This document shows positions 9,333 through 18,160 of a stretch of 51,713 nucleotides of DNA, one piece after another (position 1 is the first letter of the stretch; each line of letters begins with the position of its first letter). The notes below the pieces were generated by a model. That model did not search any database and was not told where the DNA came from. It saw only the letters and a list, made by a program, of their open reading frames with translations. The position numbers were made by a program, and so were the translations under genes. Source of the DNA: an uncultured Spartobacteria bacterium. GTDB lineage: Bacteria > Verrucomicrobiota > Verrucomicrobiia > Chthoniobacterales > Chthoniobacteraceae. Location: NCBI GenBank assembly GCA_903929475.1, contig CAIYUV010000143.1, positions 1 to 51,713 on the forward strand, written 5' to 3'.

Positions 9333-11414
9333 CTAGCCTGCGGCCTGCAGGCTCTTGATTTTGCGGTCGAGATCTCGTCGGTTAATGAGGTCCACGATTT
9401 GCACGCGGTCGGGCAGGAGGCGGAACAAGAGGCGGTGTTCGCTGCCGATGCGCTGGCGGAAGATGCCGGGACAGGCCTTGAGGGGGACGACGCCGACGAA
9501 GGCGGCAGGCTCTCCGCCAGCGAGCCGCCCGATCATGGCGAGCGCGGCGCGGGCGGCCTGTCGGGGGAAGTCCTCCAGCGTTTCGCGGAACTTGTGGGGA
9601 AACTCCACGAGCCGCAGCGGCTGGTTGCCGGCGGGCTGTTCGGGCAGGTAATGGGCCGCTTCGTCTTCGGTGGTTGCGTCGCTTGTGTGGGCGGGAGCGC
9701 TCTGGGTCTGGCGGAGTGTTTCGAGTTCCTTCTGCGTCTTTTCCAAATCGTGCCGGAGGGCGGTGCGCTCCGCAGTGCGTTCCTGAAGGTTGACTTTGAG
9801 TTCGGCGAGCTTGATGCGCATTTCACTCCGCTCGGCTTCGTCGGTGGACGATGACTGTGCGGGCACGGGTGCGGTTCCGTTTTTCTTTTCCAGGCGCTCC
9901 AAAGCACGACGCTGGCGGTCAATCTCTTCGTTCAACTGGCGGACTTCGGCGGCTTTGGCGTCGAGCCGTTTGCGGGCGGTGCGCAGGGCGACGGCGTCCG
10001 CACCTTCATCCGGTGTGTGCTCGGCAAGCCGGCGTTCATGCACGTCGCTGAAGGGGTCATCGGGAGGGAGGTTCAGCTTGTCGCGAGCTGTGAGGATATC
10101 CCTGAGGAAGGAGCTGGCTTCCTGAAGCGGCAGCATGGGTATCAGGCTGCGACAAATGAGAATGCCGAGCGCGGCGTGACGCGAGAAGAGGACACCGTAG
10201 CCGAGTCTGCTGAGCGCTTCCGCGTCAGTTTCGCGGAGAATGGCATCGGCCATGGCATCGAGCACCCGCAATTCCTCCGCGGGATCGTCGCGCGCGATGA
10301 GGAGCTGGAAGCCGTGTTCCAGATCGTCCACTGGCTCGTGCCGCGCCCGCGCGGCGACCATGCGCACGATGAGATCCTTGCGCAGCTCGCGCATGAGGAA
10401 GAAGCTCACAAAAAGCCATTCCTTCTTGCGTTGGTCGTCCCACTCCACCACCTCGAAAAATTCCACGGCGCGTTCCCAGAGCATGAGTCCGGTGGCATGC
10501 GTGATGTAGCAGCGCAGCAGGTTTTCAGGGACTTTGCGCGGGTCAATGCGCGCCAATTCAAATGGCGGAAGCTTCTTGAGCCGCGGCTCCGTCAGCCCTG
10601 CCTCGGGATCTTCACGCAACTCGGCGCGCGTGTGCCCCGCGACCTCCGAGGAAAAGTGCAATCGCTCCTGATCCTTTTCAAAGCAGCATCGTTTGTATTT
10701 CCGGCCGCTCCCGCAGTGGCACAGGTCGTTGCGGCTGATCTTTTCCACCGCGCGGCGCATGGGCCGGCCCTGGGCCAGCGTCTTGGGTGGTGTGGGGTGT
10801 GCGAAGCCCGTGACCGGGTCGGCAAATTGGGCCAAAAAGCGATCGGCAATGTTTTTCGTGGTCGGCTGGATGGCATCATCAAGCATGCGCGGGTAGTTTT
10901 GGGAAACCACGGCAAGGAAACCTTCATCCCGCACTTTCAGCGTCATTACCCCAATGTAGCGGAGTGCATCAAGAGGCAGATTTTTACGACGCACAAACTG
11001 GCGGGACTCGGCGGCAAACTCCGGAGGCAATTCCCCTCCGCGCCTCTCCACACACCACGCAGCCACAACGAAGAGCGCCCCTGCGTGCATCAACGTTGAA
11101 ATACCGCCGAGCTTCAGCGCCGCCATGAGCGCGCCCGGCACATCGCCCTCCATCTTCCATGCGAGATTGCCGAGGCGTTGCGGATCATTCGCGAGGGCGG
11201 TGCCTTTCACCAGATGCGACGCGTCCACCCGGCGTCCGGCGTCCAGTGCCGCCGTGATCACGAGCAGAAAGCCCATTTGATCGCCCGATGCGATCGTTTC
11301 TGTGATGACCGCGCTCAGTTCCTCATCCGAGGCCGGGAGCAGCGCCCCCACTTCGCGGAGGGCACCCAGGTGAAACGTAGAATGGTCAAGCAGGGTGCGG
11401 AGTTCGGAGTCCAT
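9333..11414 (-). CDS. SEC-C motif protein with coiled coil and RelE/ParE-like C-terminal domain
   Basis: A 693-residue protein of unknown function with three recognisable parts. An alpha-helical N-terminal region of about 220 residues precedes a SEC-C zinc-binding motif (CHCGSGRKYKRCC, about residues 232-244), the Cys-rich motif first known from the SecA C-terminus. After a second helical region, residues of roughly 480-580 form a charged coiled coil (KLAELKVNLQERTAERTAL and similar). The last 90 residues (FRQRIGSEHRLLFRLLPDRV, then NRRDLDRKI) resemble a RelE/ParE-type toxin fold. No antitoxin gene is adjacent. ATG start at 11414 without a clear Shine-Dalgarno sequence. The SEC-C motif is secure; the toxin-like assignment is by eye and moderate. 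Confidence 0.8.
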   Translation of the reverse strand: MDSELRTLLDHSTFHLGALREVGALLPASDEELSAVITETIASGDQMGFLLVITAALDAGRRVDASHLVKGTALANDPQRLGNLAWKMEGDVPGALMAALKLGGISTLMHAGALFVVAAWCVERRGGELPPEFAAESRQFVRRKNLPLDALRYIGVMTLKVRDEGFLAVVSQNYPRMLDDAIQPTTKNIADRFLAQFADPVTGFAHPTPPKTLAQGRPMRRAVEKISRNDLCHCGSGRKYKRCCFEKDQERLHFSSEVAGHTRAELREDPEAGLTEPRLKKLPPFELARIDPRKVPENLLRCYITHATGLMLWERAVEFFEVVEWDDQRKKEWLFVSFFLMRELRKDLIVRMVAARARHEPVDDLEHGFQLLIARDDPAEELRVLDAMADAILRETDAEALSRLGYGVLFSRHAALGILICRSLIPMLPLQEASSFLRDILTARDKLNLPPDDPFSDVHERRLAEHTPDEGADAVALRTARKRLDAKAAEVRQLNEEIDRQRRALERLEKKNGTAPVPAQSSSTDEAERSEMRIKLAELKVNLQERTAERTALRHDLEKTQKELETLRQTQSAPAHTSDATTEDEAAHYLPEQPAGNQPLRLVEFPHKFRETLEDFPRQAARAALAMIGRLAGGEPAAFVGVVPLKACPGIFRQRIGSEHRLLFRLLPDRVQIVDLINRRDLDRKIKSLQAAG

Positions 11415-11580
11415 GGGAGCTGGGATGTATTCTTTCTGGTGGGATGGATCCGTGCAAACAGGAACTGCATGGACCGGGTGATTTTGGATTTCCTACACAC
11501 GATAAAGCGCCCGTGAACACCGCCGGGCCCGCACCGGTGGAAAAGAATGGCTGAAATGTGAGCGGGATGCGCGGCGGGCA

Positions 11581-11654
11581 TGCACTCGGAGGGGGTCGAA
11601 CCCTCAACACTCGGTTTCGAAGACCGATGCTCTATCCAATTGAGCTACGAGTGC
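11581..11654 (-). tRNA. tRNA-Arg (anticodon UCG)
   Basis: The reverse strand folds into a complete cloverleaf: a perfect 7-bp acceptor stem (GCACTCG with CGAGTGC, discriminator A), a D arm with GCTC/GAGC, an anticodon stem TCGGT/ACCGA with loop CTTCGAA (anticodon TCG), a 5-nt variable loop, and a T arm GAGGG-TTCGACC-CCCTC. CCA is not encoded. It reads CGA arginine codons. It lies between the SEC-C gene and the dehydrogenase gene, in the same direction as both. Confidence 0.97.
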
Positions 11655-11749
11655 GGCAAGCACAACCAAAGCTCGATTGGCCGCAAAGGGAACGCTTTTA
11701 AGCGTCCGCATTTGCTTCGCCTGACGTGCGCGGAAAAATGCAGGCGGGC

Positions 11750-13993
11750 CTATTTTCCGAGCAATTTCTCCATCGTGTAAGGCTCCTTTACGCTGGCAGT
11801 GGCTGCGCGGACTTTTGCTACTTCCGGGGGCGTCACGGCGTCGCCGGTGTTGCCCCATGATTTGCGGACTTCGGTCAAAACATCGGCCACCCACTCATCG
11901 GACTCCTGCGCCATCGGCACCATGATCTGGCCGACGTAATTTTTCCCTTCAATAGGCCCGGTCAGGCCACGCAGGACGATTTTGATCATCGTGTTCTTGT
12001 CGCCGTTCACGATGGCTGCGCCTGCGAGTGCGGGGGCGATTTTTTCAGCGCCGGCATCCACGCCTTTGCCGTCGGCGCCGTGGCAACTGATGCAGAGTGA
12101 CTGGTAGGTCTGCGCGCCTTTGGAGAGCGCGACCTCTTTGTGTCCGTTCAGACGGCCCATGCTGTTTTTCACGTAGGCTTCGAGAATGTCGGGCGCGACC
12201 TTCGCGGCTTTTGCCTTCTCGATAATCGCGACCGCCTGATCCTTCGCTGGGCTGAAGCCGACTGTGAGAATTACCTGCGCGACGACGTTGGCATCCGGAT
12301 CGGCAGCGAGTGGTTCGATTTTCGCGAGGAATTTGTCATCGCCATTTTTCAGCAAACGCTCGCCGGTGCGGAGCGCGGCCATGCGCACGCGCGGGTCGGT
12401 GTCGCGGAGTTTTTCGCCGAGCAAATCGCCATCAATCACGTCCATTCCCTCCAGCGTCCAGAGCGCGTGCATCCGGCCCAGTGGCTCCTTGCCGGTGCGC
12501 GCGAGTGCTTTCAGCGCAGGGACGACGGACAGGTCGCGTTTTAAAACGAGCAGCTTCTGCGCGGTGTCACGCCACCAGCCATTTGGATGGGAAAGGTGCG
12601 CGACGAGTTGCGCTGGCGTTTCATCGAGCATCTTCGGATCTGCGGTTTTCTTCGTGGTGGTGCTCACGATGCGCCAGATGCGACCGCGTCCGATGTTCTT
12701 ATCCAGCCCGGCTTCGAGAATGCGGTCGCGCAGATAGCCCTTCACCCACGCGCCCTCTTGGATGATGCCGCGATACATGTCCACGATGTAGAGGCAGCCA
12801 TCGGGCCCGGTTGCCAGATGGATCGGGCGGAAATTGCGGTCGCTCGATGCGATGAACTCTTTTTTCTCCGAGTCGTAGGCGTTCGTGAGCATGATTTTTC
12901 CATCCACATTGCTGACTTTCGCGCGGCGGATGAGACGCCCGACCGGCTCGCCGATGAAGAGATCGCCGTAGAGTTCCTTCGGCAAATTGTCGCCGCGATA
13001 AATCGTCTGCCCGCACGAAGCGGTGAAATGATTCAGCGTCTTGTCCGGGCGATTGCGACCCGGGCCGCCCTGCACGTCGGGCGTCGCGATGATTGGCCAC
13101 GGGTCCTGAAAGTTTGGCGACAGGTCGCCTTTGAGGTTCAAGTTTCCATACGCACGCTGCATCTGAAATCCATACGCTGGCTGCTCCATGCCCGCAGAAG
13201 AATAATACATCCGCCCCATGTCATCCTGCGTGATTCCCCATTGCGCGAAATGCTTGAAGCTCGGCTCCGCTTCCATCGCACCGCGCGTGAACCGCAGCCT
13301 CTGCCAGCTCATCGCCGTGTAAATCCAGTTGTCCAGATTCCACATCAAGCCGCTGTCCTGATGCTCGAGGTTTCCCTCCACCTTGATCGCGTTGCCTTCG
13401 TAAACGAGCGTTTTCTCATCCGCCACACCATCGCGCTTTGTATCGCGGTAGCTGTAGAGTTTCTTCGAGTAAGTCTCACCGATGAGCACACGACCATCGA
13501 GCGGCAGGAGCAGGCGCGGCAGCACGAGCTTGTCGGCAAAGATGGTCGCTTTGTCCATTTTCCCATCGCCATTCGTGTCCGTCAGCATCGAGACACAACT
13601 CGTCGGCTCGTTTTCCTTCGTGCCGTTCGCGTCCTGCATATAAGTGCGCATCTGCGCGACAAACATCCGGCCATTCCCATCCCACGCCAGCGTCACCGGC
13701 TCCTGAATCATCGGCTCGCTCGCCACCAGTTCCAGACGATATCCCGGCGGCAGCTTGATCGTCTTCAACTCGTCCGCCGGGCTGCGAAATTCGGAACTGG
13801 GATTCGGCTCCACCACCGGCGGGTCTCCAGCAAAAGCCGCGGCACCAAACATCGCCGCCAGCACCGCAGCCACGCAACGGCGCGCACCTTTGATTGGCAA
13901 ATGGCGAAAGTGTCGCTGGTGTGGGTTCAACTCATCTCCAATGGAACGTGCGGGCAGGTGCGATGTCATCGCACAACAATCAACACGCCGCAC
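11750..13993 (-). CDS. PVC-type membrane-bound dehydrogenase with C-terminal cytochrome c domain
   Basis: An exported putative oxidoreductase of the kind expanded in Planctomycetes and Verrucomicrobia. A seven-bladed, glucose/sorbosone-dehydrogenase-like beta-propeller starts at LPPGYRLELVASEPMIQEP and contains motifs such as AWDGNGRMFVAQMRTY and HLATGPDGCLYIVDMYRG. It is followed by a HEAT-like helical segment and a heme-binding domain with CISCH (about residues 634-638); the methionine in IMVPMAQ, about 60 residues on, is a candidate axial ligand. The longest frame starts at 13993, but the signal peptide (RRCVAAVLAAMFGAAAFAG) begins some 37 residues in. A TTG at 13900 would give an ideal signal-peptide start; an ATG at residue 9 is another option. 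Substrate unknown; probable electron transfer in the periplasm. Confidence 0.85.
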   Translation of the reverse strand: MRRVDCCAMTSHLPARSIGDELNPHQRHFRHLPIKGARRCVAAVLAAMFGAAAFAGDPPVVEPNPSSEFRSPADELKTIKLPPGYRLELVASEPMIQEPVTLAWDGNGRMFVAQMRTYMQDANGTKENEPTSCVSMLTDTNGDGKMDKATIFADKLVLPRLLLPLDGRVLIGETYSKKLYSYRDTKRDGVADEKTLVYEGNAIKVEGNLEHQDSGLMWNLDNWIYTAMSWQRLRFTRGAMEAEPSFKHFAQWGITQDDMGRMYYSSAGMEQPAYGFQMQRAYGNLNLKGDLSPNFQDPWPIIATPDVQGGPGRNRPDKTLNHFTASCGQTIYRGDNLPKELYGDLFIGEPVGRLIRRAKVSNVDGKIMLTNAYDSEKKEFIASSDRNFRPIHLATGPDGCLYIVDMYRGIIQEGAWVKGYLRDRILEAGLDKNIGRGRIWRIVSTTTKKTADPKMLDETPAQLVAHLSHPNGWWRDTAQKLLVLKRDLSVVPALKALARTGKEPLGRMHALWTLEGMDVIDGDLLGEKLRDTDPRVRMAALRTGERLLKNGDDKFLAKIEPLAADPDANVVAQVILTVGFSPAKDQAVAIIEKAKAAKVAPDILEAYVKNSMGRLNGHKEVALSKGAQTYQSLCISCHGADGKGVDAGAEKIAPALAGAAIVNGDKNTMIKIVLRGLTGPIEGKNYVGQIMVPMAQESDEWVADVLTEVRKSWGNTGDAVTPPEVAKVRAATASVKEPYTMEKLLGK

Positions 13994-14187
13994 TCTTCAT
14001 AGGGAAGATTTCATTCGGAGAAAATACCGCAGTCGCCGTGCCCTCGCAGCTTGCCAGAGTTTGTAGCGCAGCGATGATACCATCGCTTCATCCGGCAGGT
14101 CTGGCGCAATGCGCTGAAAAGGGAGACATGGGGCGCGCACGACGGCACTAATAACACGCCACAGTAAGCTTTCAAGAGAAAGGGGGT

Positions 14188-14475
14188 CTAAATCTTCTGA
14201 GTGCCTTTGCCTGTTTTAGAATAGGGGATTAGAGCCAATGCCATTAGACAGAAGGAATATAAAAGAGCGGAGCTATTTCTTTCTAGAACCCGCTCTATGG
14301 ATAGGAGGGTTTGGGCTGTTATTGACGACGCCTCATGATGAGTGGGAGGAAGCTGCATTGAGTGGAGCATCCGTTCAGCTTGGAGAGAGTTCATTGCTAC
14401 GAGCATGAGTTGCCAACTAAAGAATAGAATCAATGCGACTCTCGTGATGTTCCATAGAAAAGGCATTTTTTTCAT
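14188..14475 (-). CDS. Small two-helix membrane protein
   Basis: A 95-residue protein starting at ATG 14475, only 14 nt after the stop of the kinase gene upstream on the same strand, so probably co-transcribed with it. An N-terminal hydrophobic segment (VALILFFSWQLMLVAM, about residues 13-28) is followed by a polar stretch with a helix (LLSIERVLERNSSALL) and a second hydrophobic segment (LYSFCLMALALIPY). Composition is protein-like and unlike antisense shadow frames. No family recognised and no Shine-Dalgarno sequence. Accessory to the kinase is possible but is only a positional guess. Confidence 0.55.
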   Translation of the reverse strand: MKKMPFLWNITRVALILFFSWQLMLVAMNSLQAERMLHSMQLPPTHHEASSITAQTLLSIERVLERNSSALLYSFCLMALALIPYSKTGKGTQKI

Positions 14476-14489
14476 GAAGTGTGGCAGGA

Positions 14490-17060
14490 CTATTTTCCCG
14501 GCTGGTGGCTGACCTCGCGTTCTTTCCAAAAGTCGGCGGCGGACTGGGAGATGTCGCGGTAGCTGAGGAATTTCAAGATTTTGAGTTTGCGAAGAAAACC
14601 AATTTCGCGGGCTTGGGCGGGGAGGATAAGGGTTTCGAGCTGACGGGATTCGCGGAGTGGAGTGATGTCGGTGAGTTTGGTGCAATCGGTGAGGATGAGT
14701 TCGGTGAGGGGCATGTCGGCAATGAGAGTGATGTCGTGGATGGCGGTGCCGCTGAGATTGAGGCGCTGGAGCTTCATGCCTGCGAGGGGGGCGAGGTCGG
14801 TGATATTTTTGCAACCCTTGAGGGAAAGCTGGGTGAGGTTCATTCCGTGAAGCATGGAGAGATCGGGGATATCCACGCCGTCGAGGGTGAGGTTGGTGAG
14901 CAATACCGGCTGGGCTTTGAAAAATGGAAGGATGGTGGCAAGAGGCAAGCCGGAGAAGTTGGCGCTGAAAGTGCCGCCGGGCTGGCGGTGGAAACGTCCG
15001 CGGAATTCGCGGCGATCCAGCATTTCACGGACGGGGCCGAGTGCGGGATCATTTTCGAAAGCCAGACGCAGTGCCTTGCCGGGCGCGGAGCGATCCACGC
15101 CGAGTTTGTCGAAGATGATGCCTGCCTCGGGGAGACGGCCCTGGCGGAGGAGGGATTCGTTGAGTTCGCGGAGCTGTGCGGGGCCGGGCTCGTGTTCGTC
15201 GCCGAGTGCGGCGAGTAGTTTTTTGGTGAGGTCGAGGTTGTCCTTCGCAGCGGTGAGTTTGGGGTTGAGGGTGAAGGCGGTTTCGTAGGCTTCGGCGGCG
15301 TCGTCCCAACGGAGGAGGGTTTGCAGAATGTTGGCGCGGAGGAGGTGGTAGTCGGCGTTGTTGGGGAGCTGGCGGAGTGCACTCTCGACGCGGTCGAGCG
15401 CGGAATCGAGGTCTTTCTGCCGAATGAGCTGCCGCGCCTGCTCTGCAAAAAGCGGGGCCGCGCCCTGCAAGTCCTGCATGGCCTCGGCAAGCTGCTGTTT
15501 GCTTTCGAGTGCGGCGCGTTCGCTCGCGCGTGCGTTGTCGCGCTCGTGTTTGAGCGAGAGGAAAAAGAGGATGAGGGCTGCGTTGAGGACGATGAAGAAG
15601 AAGGCGAAGACAGCGACGCTGGCCTTGTTGCGCCCGGCCCATAGCAGAATCTGGCGACCCAGCCCAGCGCGCTCGGCCTTGGGCGCAAAGCCGCCCTGCC
15701 ACGCGGTGATATCGGCCTGAAGGTCGGCGATGTTCTGATAACGATCGGCCGGTTTGAGGGACATTGCTTTCACGACGACGGCAGCGAGGCCGTCGGGCAC
15801 GCGTTTGCCGGGGAGATGGGCGAGGGTGTAATTGCGTGCGGGGTCGTCGGATTTTGACGGGATGTTGTGAGTGGACGGGTGGACGAATTTTCCCTCAGCG
15901 ATGCGCTCGATCAGCTCGGTAAATTCCTTGCCGGGATATGGCGGGCGCAGGGTGAGGATGGCGTAGAGGATTCCGCCGAGGACGTAGATGTCGCTGCGGG
16001 CGTCAATTTCATCGAGGTCGCCGCGCGCAGCCTCGGGCGCGAGAAAAGGCGGCGTGCCGACGATGAGGCCGTCGAGCGTCTGGAAGCCGCGCAGGTCGGA
16101 CTCGGGTGCCTGGGGTTTTGTGTCTGCGAGATTTTCGTCGCCGCTGCCGTGAGCGATTTTTTTTGCGAGGCCCCAGTCCATCACGAGCACTTCGCCGTAT
16201 TCGCCGATCATGACGTTGTCGGGCTTCAGGTCGCGGTGGACGACGCCCATCGAGTGCGCGTAGGCGACGCCGTCGCAGATTTTCAAAAAGACGGTGAGCA
16301 ACACGCCAAGCGGGTATTTTTGGATCGTCTCCGCGTCGCCGTGCCGGATGTCGCGCAGGACGTGTTCGAGGGTGATGCCCTTGACGAATTTCATCGTGTA
16401 GAAAACCTCGCCGTGTTCATCGAGGCCGAGTTCATAGACAGGGACGATGTTCGGGTGCTGGAGCTGGCCGGTGACCTGCGCCTCGTCAATGAAACGGAGA
16501 ACATTTTCGCGGGAAAATTGCGATGCGGTCTTGATGACTTTCATCGCCACGGTGCGGTGGATGCGGAGGTCGCGCGCCTGATTTACCACGCCCATGCCGC
16601 CGCGCCCGATGGTGCCGAGCACCTTGTATTTTTTGCCTTCGAGAAGTGCGCGCACCGGGGTGAGCCCGAGGTCGGGGTCCCACAGCGAAGCGGCAAGCAT
16701 TTCGACGGCGTCGGATTTCAGCCGGATGAAAAGTCGCGCGCTGCCGATCTCGACCTGCTGGTCGGGCCGCACGCGCGTGGGGAGTGAAATTTGCACGCCC
16801 TCGATGAATACACCATTGGCAGAGCCGAGGTCCTCGATGACGAGTTCATAGCCCTGAAAAGTGAGGCGCGCGTGGTGGCGCGAGACACCATCCACATCCA
16901 GCCCGATCTGGCAGCTTCCCTCGCGTCCGATGGTGTATTCGCCGTGCGTCAGCGAGTATTTTGAAACGCACTGCTCGCCCGCATAGACGAGCACCTCCGC
17001 GAGGATCGCCGAAGGGCGCTGCGGTTCGGAACTGCTCGTGCCGGTTGGATCGTTTGCCAC
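14490..17060 (-). CDS. FHA - Ser/Thr kinase - TM - TPR - LRR signalling protein
   Basis: An 856-residue multi-domain protein. Residues 40-90 form an FHA phosphopeptide-binding domain (IGREGSC, then SRHHARL, then DLGSANGVF). A Hanks-type kinase domain spans about 145-455: glycine loop GRGGMG, VAMK lysine 174, HRDLKPDN with Asp277, and DWG (295-297) in place of DFG. One transmembrane helix lies at about 481-503 (SVAVFAFFFIVLNAALILFF). TPR-like helices follow (about 545-605), and the C-terminus has leucine-rich-repeat-like segments (LTLDGVDIPDLSMLHGM, then LTQLSLKGCKNITDLAPL). The kinase should be cytoplasmic and the TPR/LRR part external to the membrane. GTG start. It follows a lipoprotein gene by 60 nt and precedes a small membrane protein. 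The target is unknown. Confidence 0.92.
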   Translation of the reverse strand: MANDPTGTSSSEPQRPSAILAEVLVYAGEQCVSKYSLTHGEYTIGREGSCQIGLDVDGVSRHHARLTFQGYELVIEDLGSANGVFIEGVQISLPTRVRPDQQVEIGSARLFIRLKSDAVEMLAASLWDPDLGLTPVRALLEGKKYKVLGTIGRGGMGVVNQARDLRIHRTVAMKVIKTASQFSRENVLRFIDEAQVTGQLQHPNIVPVYELGLDEHGEVFYTMKFVKGITLEHVLRDIRHGDAETIQKYPLGVLLTVFLKICDGVAYAHSMGVVHRDLKPDNVMIGEYGEVLVMDWGLAKKIAHGSGDENLADTKPQAPESDLRGFQTLDGLIVGTPPFLAPEAARGDLDEIDARSDIYVLGGILYAILTLRPPYPGKEFTELIERIAEGKFVHPSTHNIPSKSDDPARNYTLAHLPGKRVPDGLAAVVVKAMSLKPADRYQNIADLQADITAWQGGFAPKAERAGLGRQILLWAGRNKASVAVFAFFFIVLNAALILFFLSLKHERDNARASERAALESKQQLAEAMQDLQGAAPLFAEQARQLIRQKDLDSALDRVESALRQLPNNADYHLLRANILQTLLRWDDAAEAYETAFTLNPKLTAAKDNLDLTKKLLAALGDEHEPGPAQLRELNESLLRQGRLPEAGIIFDKLGVDRSAPGKALRLAFENDPALGPVREMLDRREFRGRFHRQPGGTFSANFSGLPLATILPFFKAQPVLLTNLTLDGVDIPDLSMLHGMNLTQLSLKGCKNITDLAPLAGMKLQRLNLSGTAIHDITLIADMPLTELILTDCTKLTDITPLRESRQLETLILPAQAREIGFLRKLKILKFLSYRDISQSAADFWKEREVSHQPGK

Positions 17061-17120
17061 AATGGAAAGTCCGGCAGCTAGACGCGGGCCATCGCGCGGA
17101 GACGATCCAGAGGCGACGCG

Positions 17121-17432
17121 TTACAACCCGGGAATCGCGCCGGGCGCCGCAGCACCGGGAGCCGGTGTGACACCGGGCACGACGGCAGGCGCCGCCCCGG
17201 GAATGCCGGGGATGCCGGGATCCAGAGCACCGGGGACAGGCGCACCTGTCTGCGTGCCTGGCAATGCATCCGCACCAGGATCCTTCGGCTTCGGCGGCTC
17301 AGGTTTTGGCGGCGGGACGAAGGAGTTCTTTCTAAAACTATACACACCGCTGTAAGTGGAATGACAGGCGGCGAGGCTGAGCACGGCCACCACGGCAACG
17401 GCGGCTAGAATGGATGCGGGTCGGGACAACAT
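17121..17432 (-). CDS. Small Pro/Gly-rich lipoprotein
   Basis: A 103-residue predicted lipoprotein: ATG start, a hydrophobic signal (ILAAVAVVAVLSLAAC) with an LAAC lipobox giving Cys23 as the lipidated residue, then a short Ser/Tyr-containing segment and a low-complexity tail rich in Pro, Gly and Ala (PPPKPEPPKPKDPG, then runs of PG and AP). It lies 60 nt upstream of the FHA-kinase gene in the same direction and may be in its operon. The disordered tail suggests a spacer or cell-wall-spanning role, which is inference. Confidence 0.7.
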   Translation of the reverse strand: MLSRPASILAAVAVVAVLSLAACHSTYSGVYSFRKNSFVPPPKPEPPKPKDPGADALPGTQTGAPVPGALDPGIPGIPGAAPAVVPGVTPAPGAAAPGAIPGL

Positions 17433-17530
17433 AGGGGCGGTTTAGCGCGGGCGCGGGCGCGGAGTCAACCGCCGAGTCTGTGAAGAGTCTGTGAGCGTTT
17501 GACGCACAAGGTCAGGCAAAGGCGCATCCA

Positions 17531-18007
17531 CTATGGGTGAAATGCCCGTATGCTCGACGGCCAGACAACAATTTTGTCCGATGGACGGTGGACGTTGAAA
17601 GAACCTTTGTCGTAACTCGCATCGTAGCTGGCCGTGAGATCAAAGCCGGACATCGTTCCAACGCAGCGATAATTGCCCGAGCCGATCCATATTTTAATCT
17701 CCGTCTCACCGGCAAAAGCCCCCCTCCCCGTCTTTTTTAAAACGACCGAGTGCTCCGATGAAAACACGCCGTGCCACGTGGCCTTGAACTCCGCGAGGTA
17801 TTCGTCGCGCGATTTTTTGGTGATGATGCACCACAGCTTTCCTCCCGTGCCGGGGTGGCTCGTGCTCCTCCACGTGCCGACGTAGCTTCCCTCGAAGCGA
17901 TCCTTTTCACCTGCGGCGAAATGCGGCTGCCGCCAGCGCGAGTCGTAGCTCGAACAGGCAGCGAGGCTGAACGCGAGAAGGCAGAGGCAGAGGCGGTAAT
18001 ATGACAC
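17531..18007 (-). CDS. Lipoprotein of unknown function
   Basis: A 158-residue predicted lipoprotein. The chosen start is GTG at 18007, immediately before the signal VSYYRLCLCLLAFSLAAC, whose lipobox LAAC places the lipidated Cys at residue 18. The frame remains open far upstream (to about 18577), but that stretch is antisense to the phosphatase gene and not protein-like. The mature part has beta-rich segments (GSYVGTWRSTSHPGTGGKLW, then FAGETEIKIWIGSGNYRCVG) resembling small lipocalin-like or beta-sandwich domains. No family recognised. It is divergent from the fusion gene at 18161. Confidence 0.6.
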   Translation of the reverse strand: MSYYRLCLCLLAFSLAACSSYDSRWRQPHFAAGEKDRFEGSYVGTWRSTSHPGTGGKLWCIITKKSRDEYLAEFKATWHGVFSSEHSVVLKKTGRGAFAGETEIKIWIGSGNYRCVGTMSGFDLTASYDASYDKGSFNVHRPSDKIVVWPSSIRAFHP

Positions 18008-18160
18008 GCGGGAATGCTCGCATGCTCTGCCGCGCGGAGCAAGCCGGTGCACATGTGTGGACGATATAGACAGGATGAACGGAATAACGCGCCATCCGTC
18101 ATTTCCGCCCCACCCGCTTGACCTCGCTTTCGCGCATCCATACGTTGCCCGTCCTTCATC

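Noticed and set aside
10017-11099. 360-codon plus-strand frame opposite the SEC-C gene
   Set aside because: Antisense shadow; the minus-strand frame has a clear SEC-C motif and coiled coil while this frame has no domain.
12587-14002. 471-codon plus-strand frame
   Set aside because: Antisense to the dehydrogenase/cytochrome gene, whose CISCH motif and propeller are clear.
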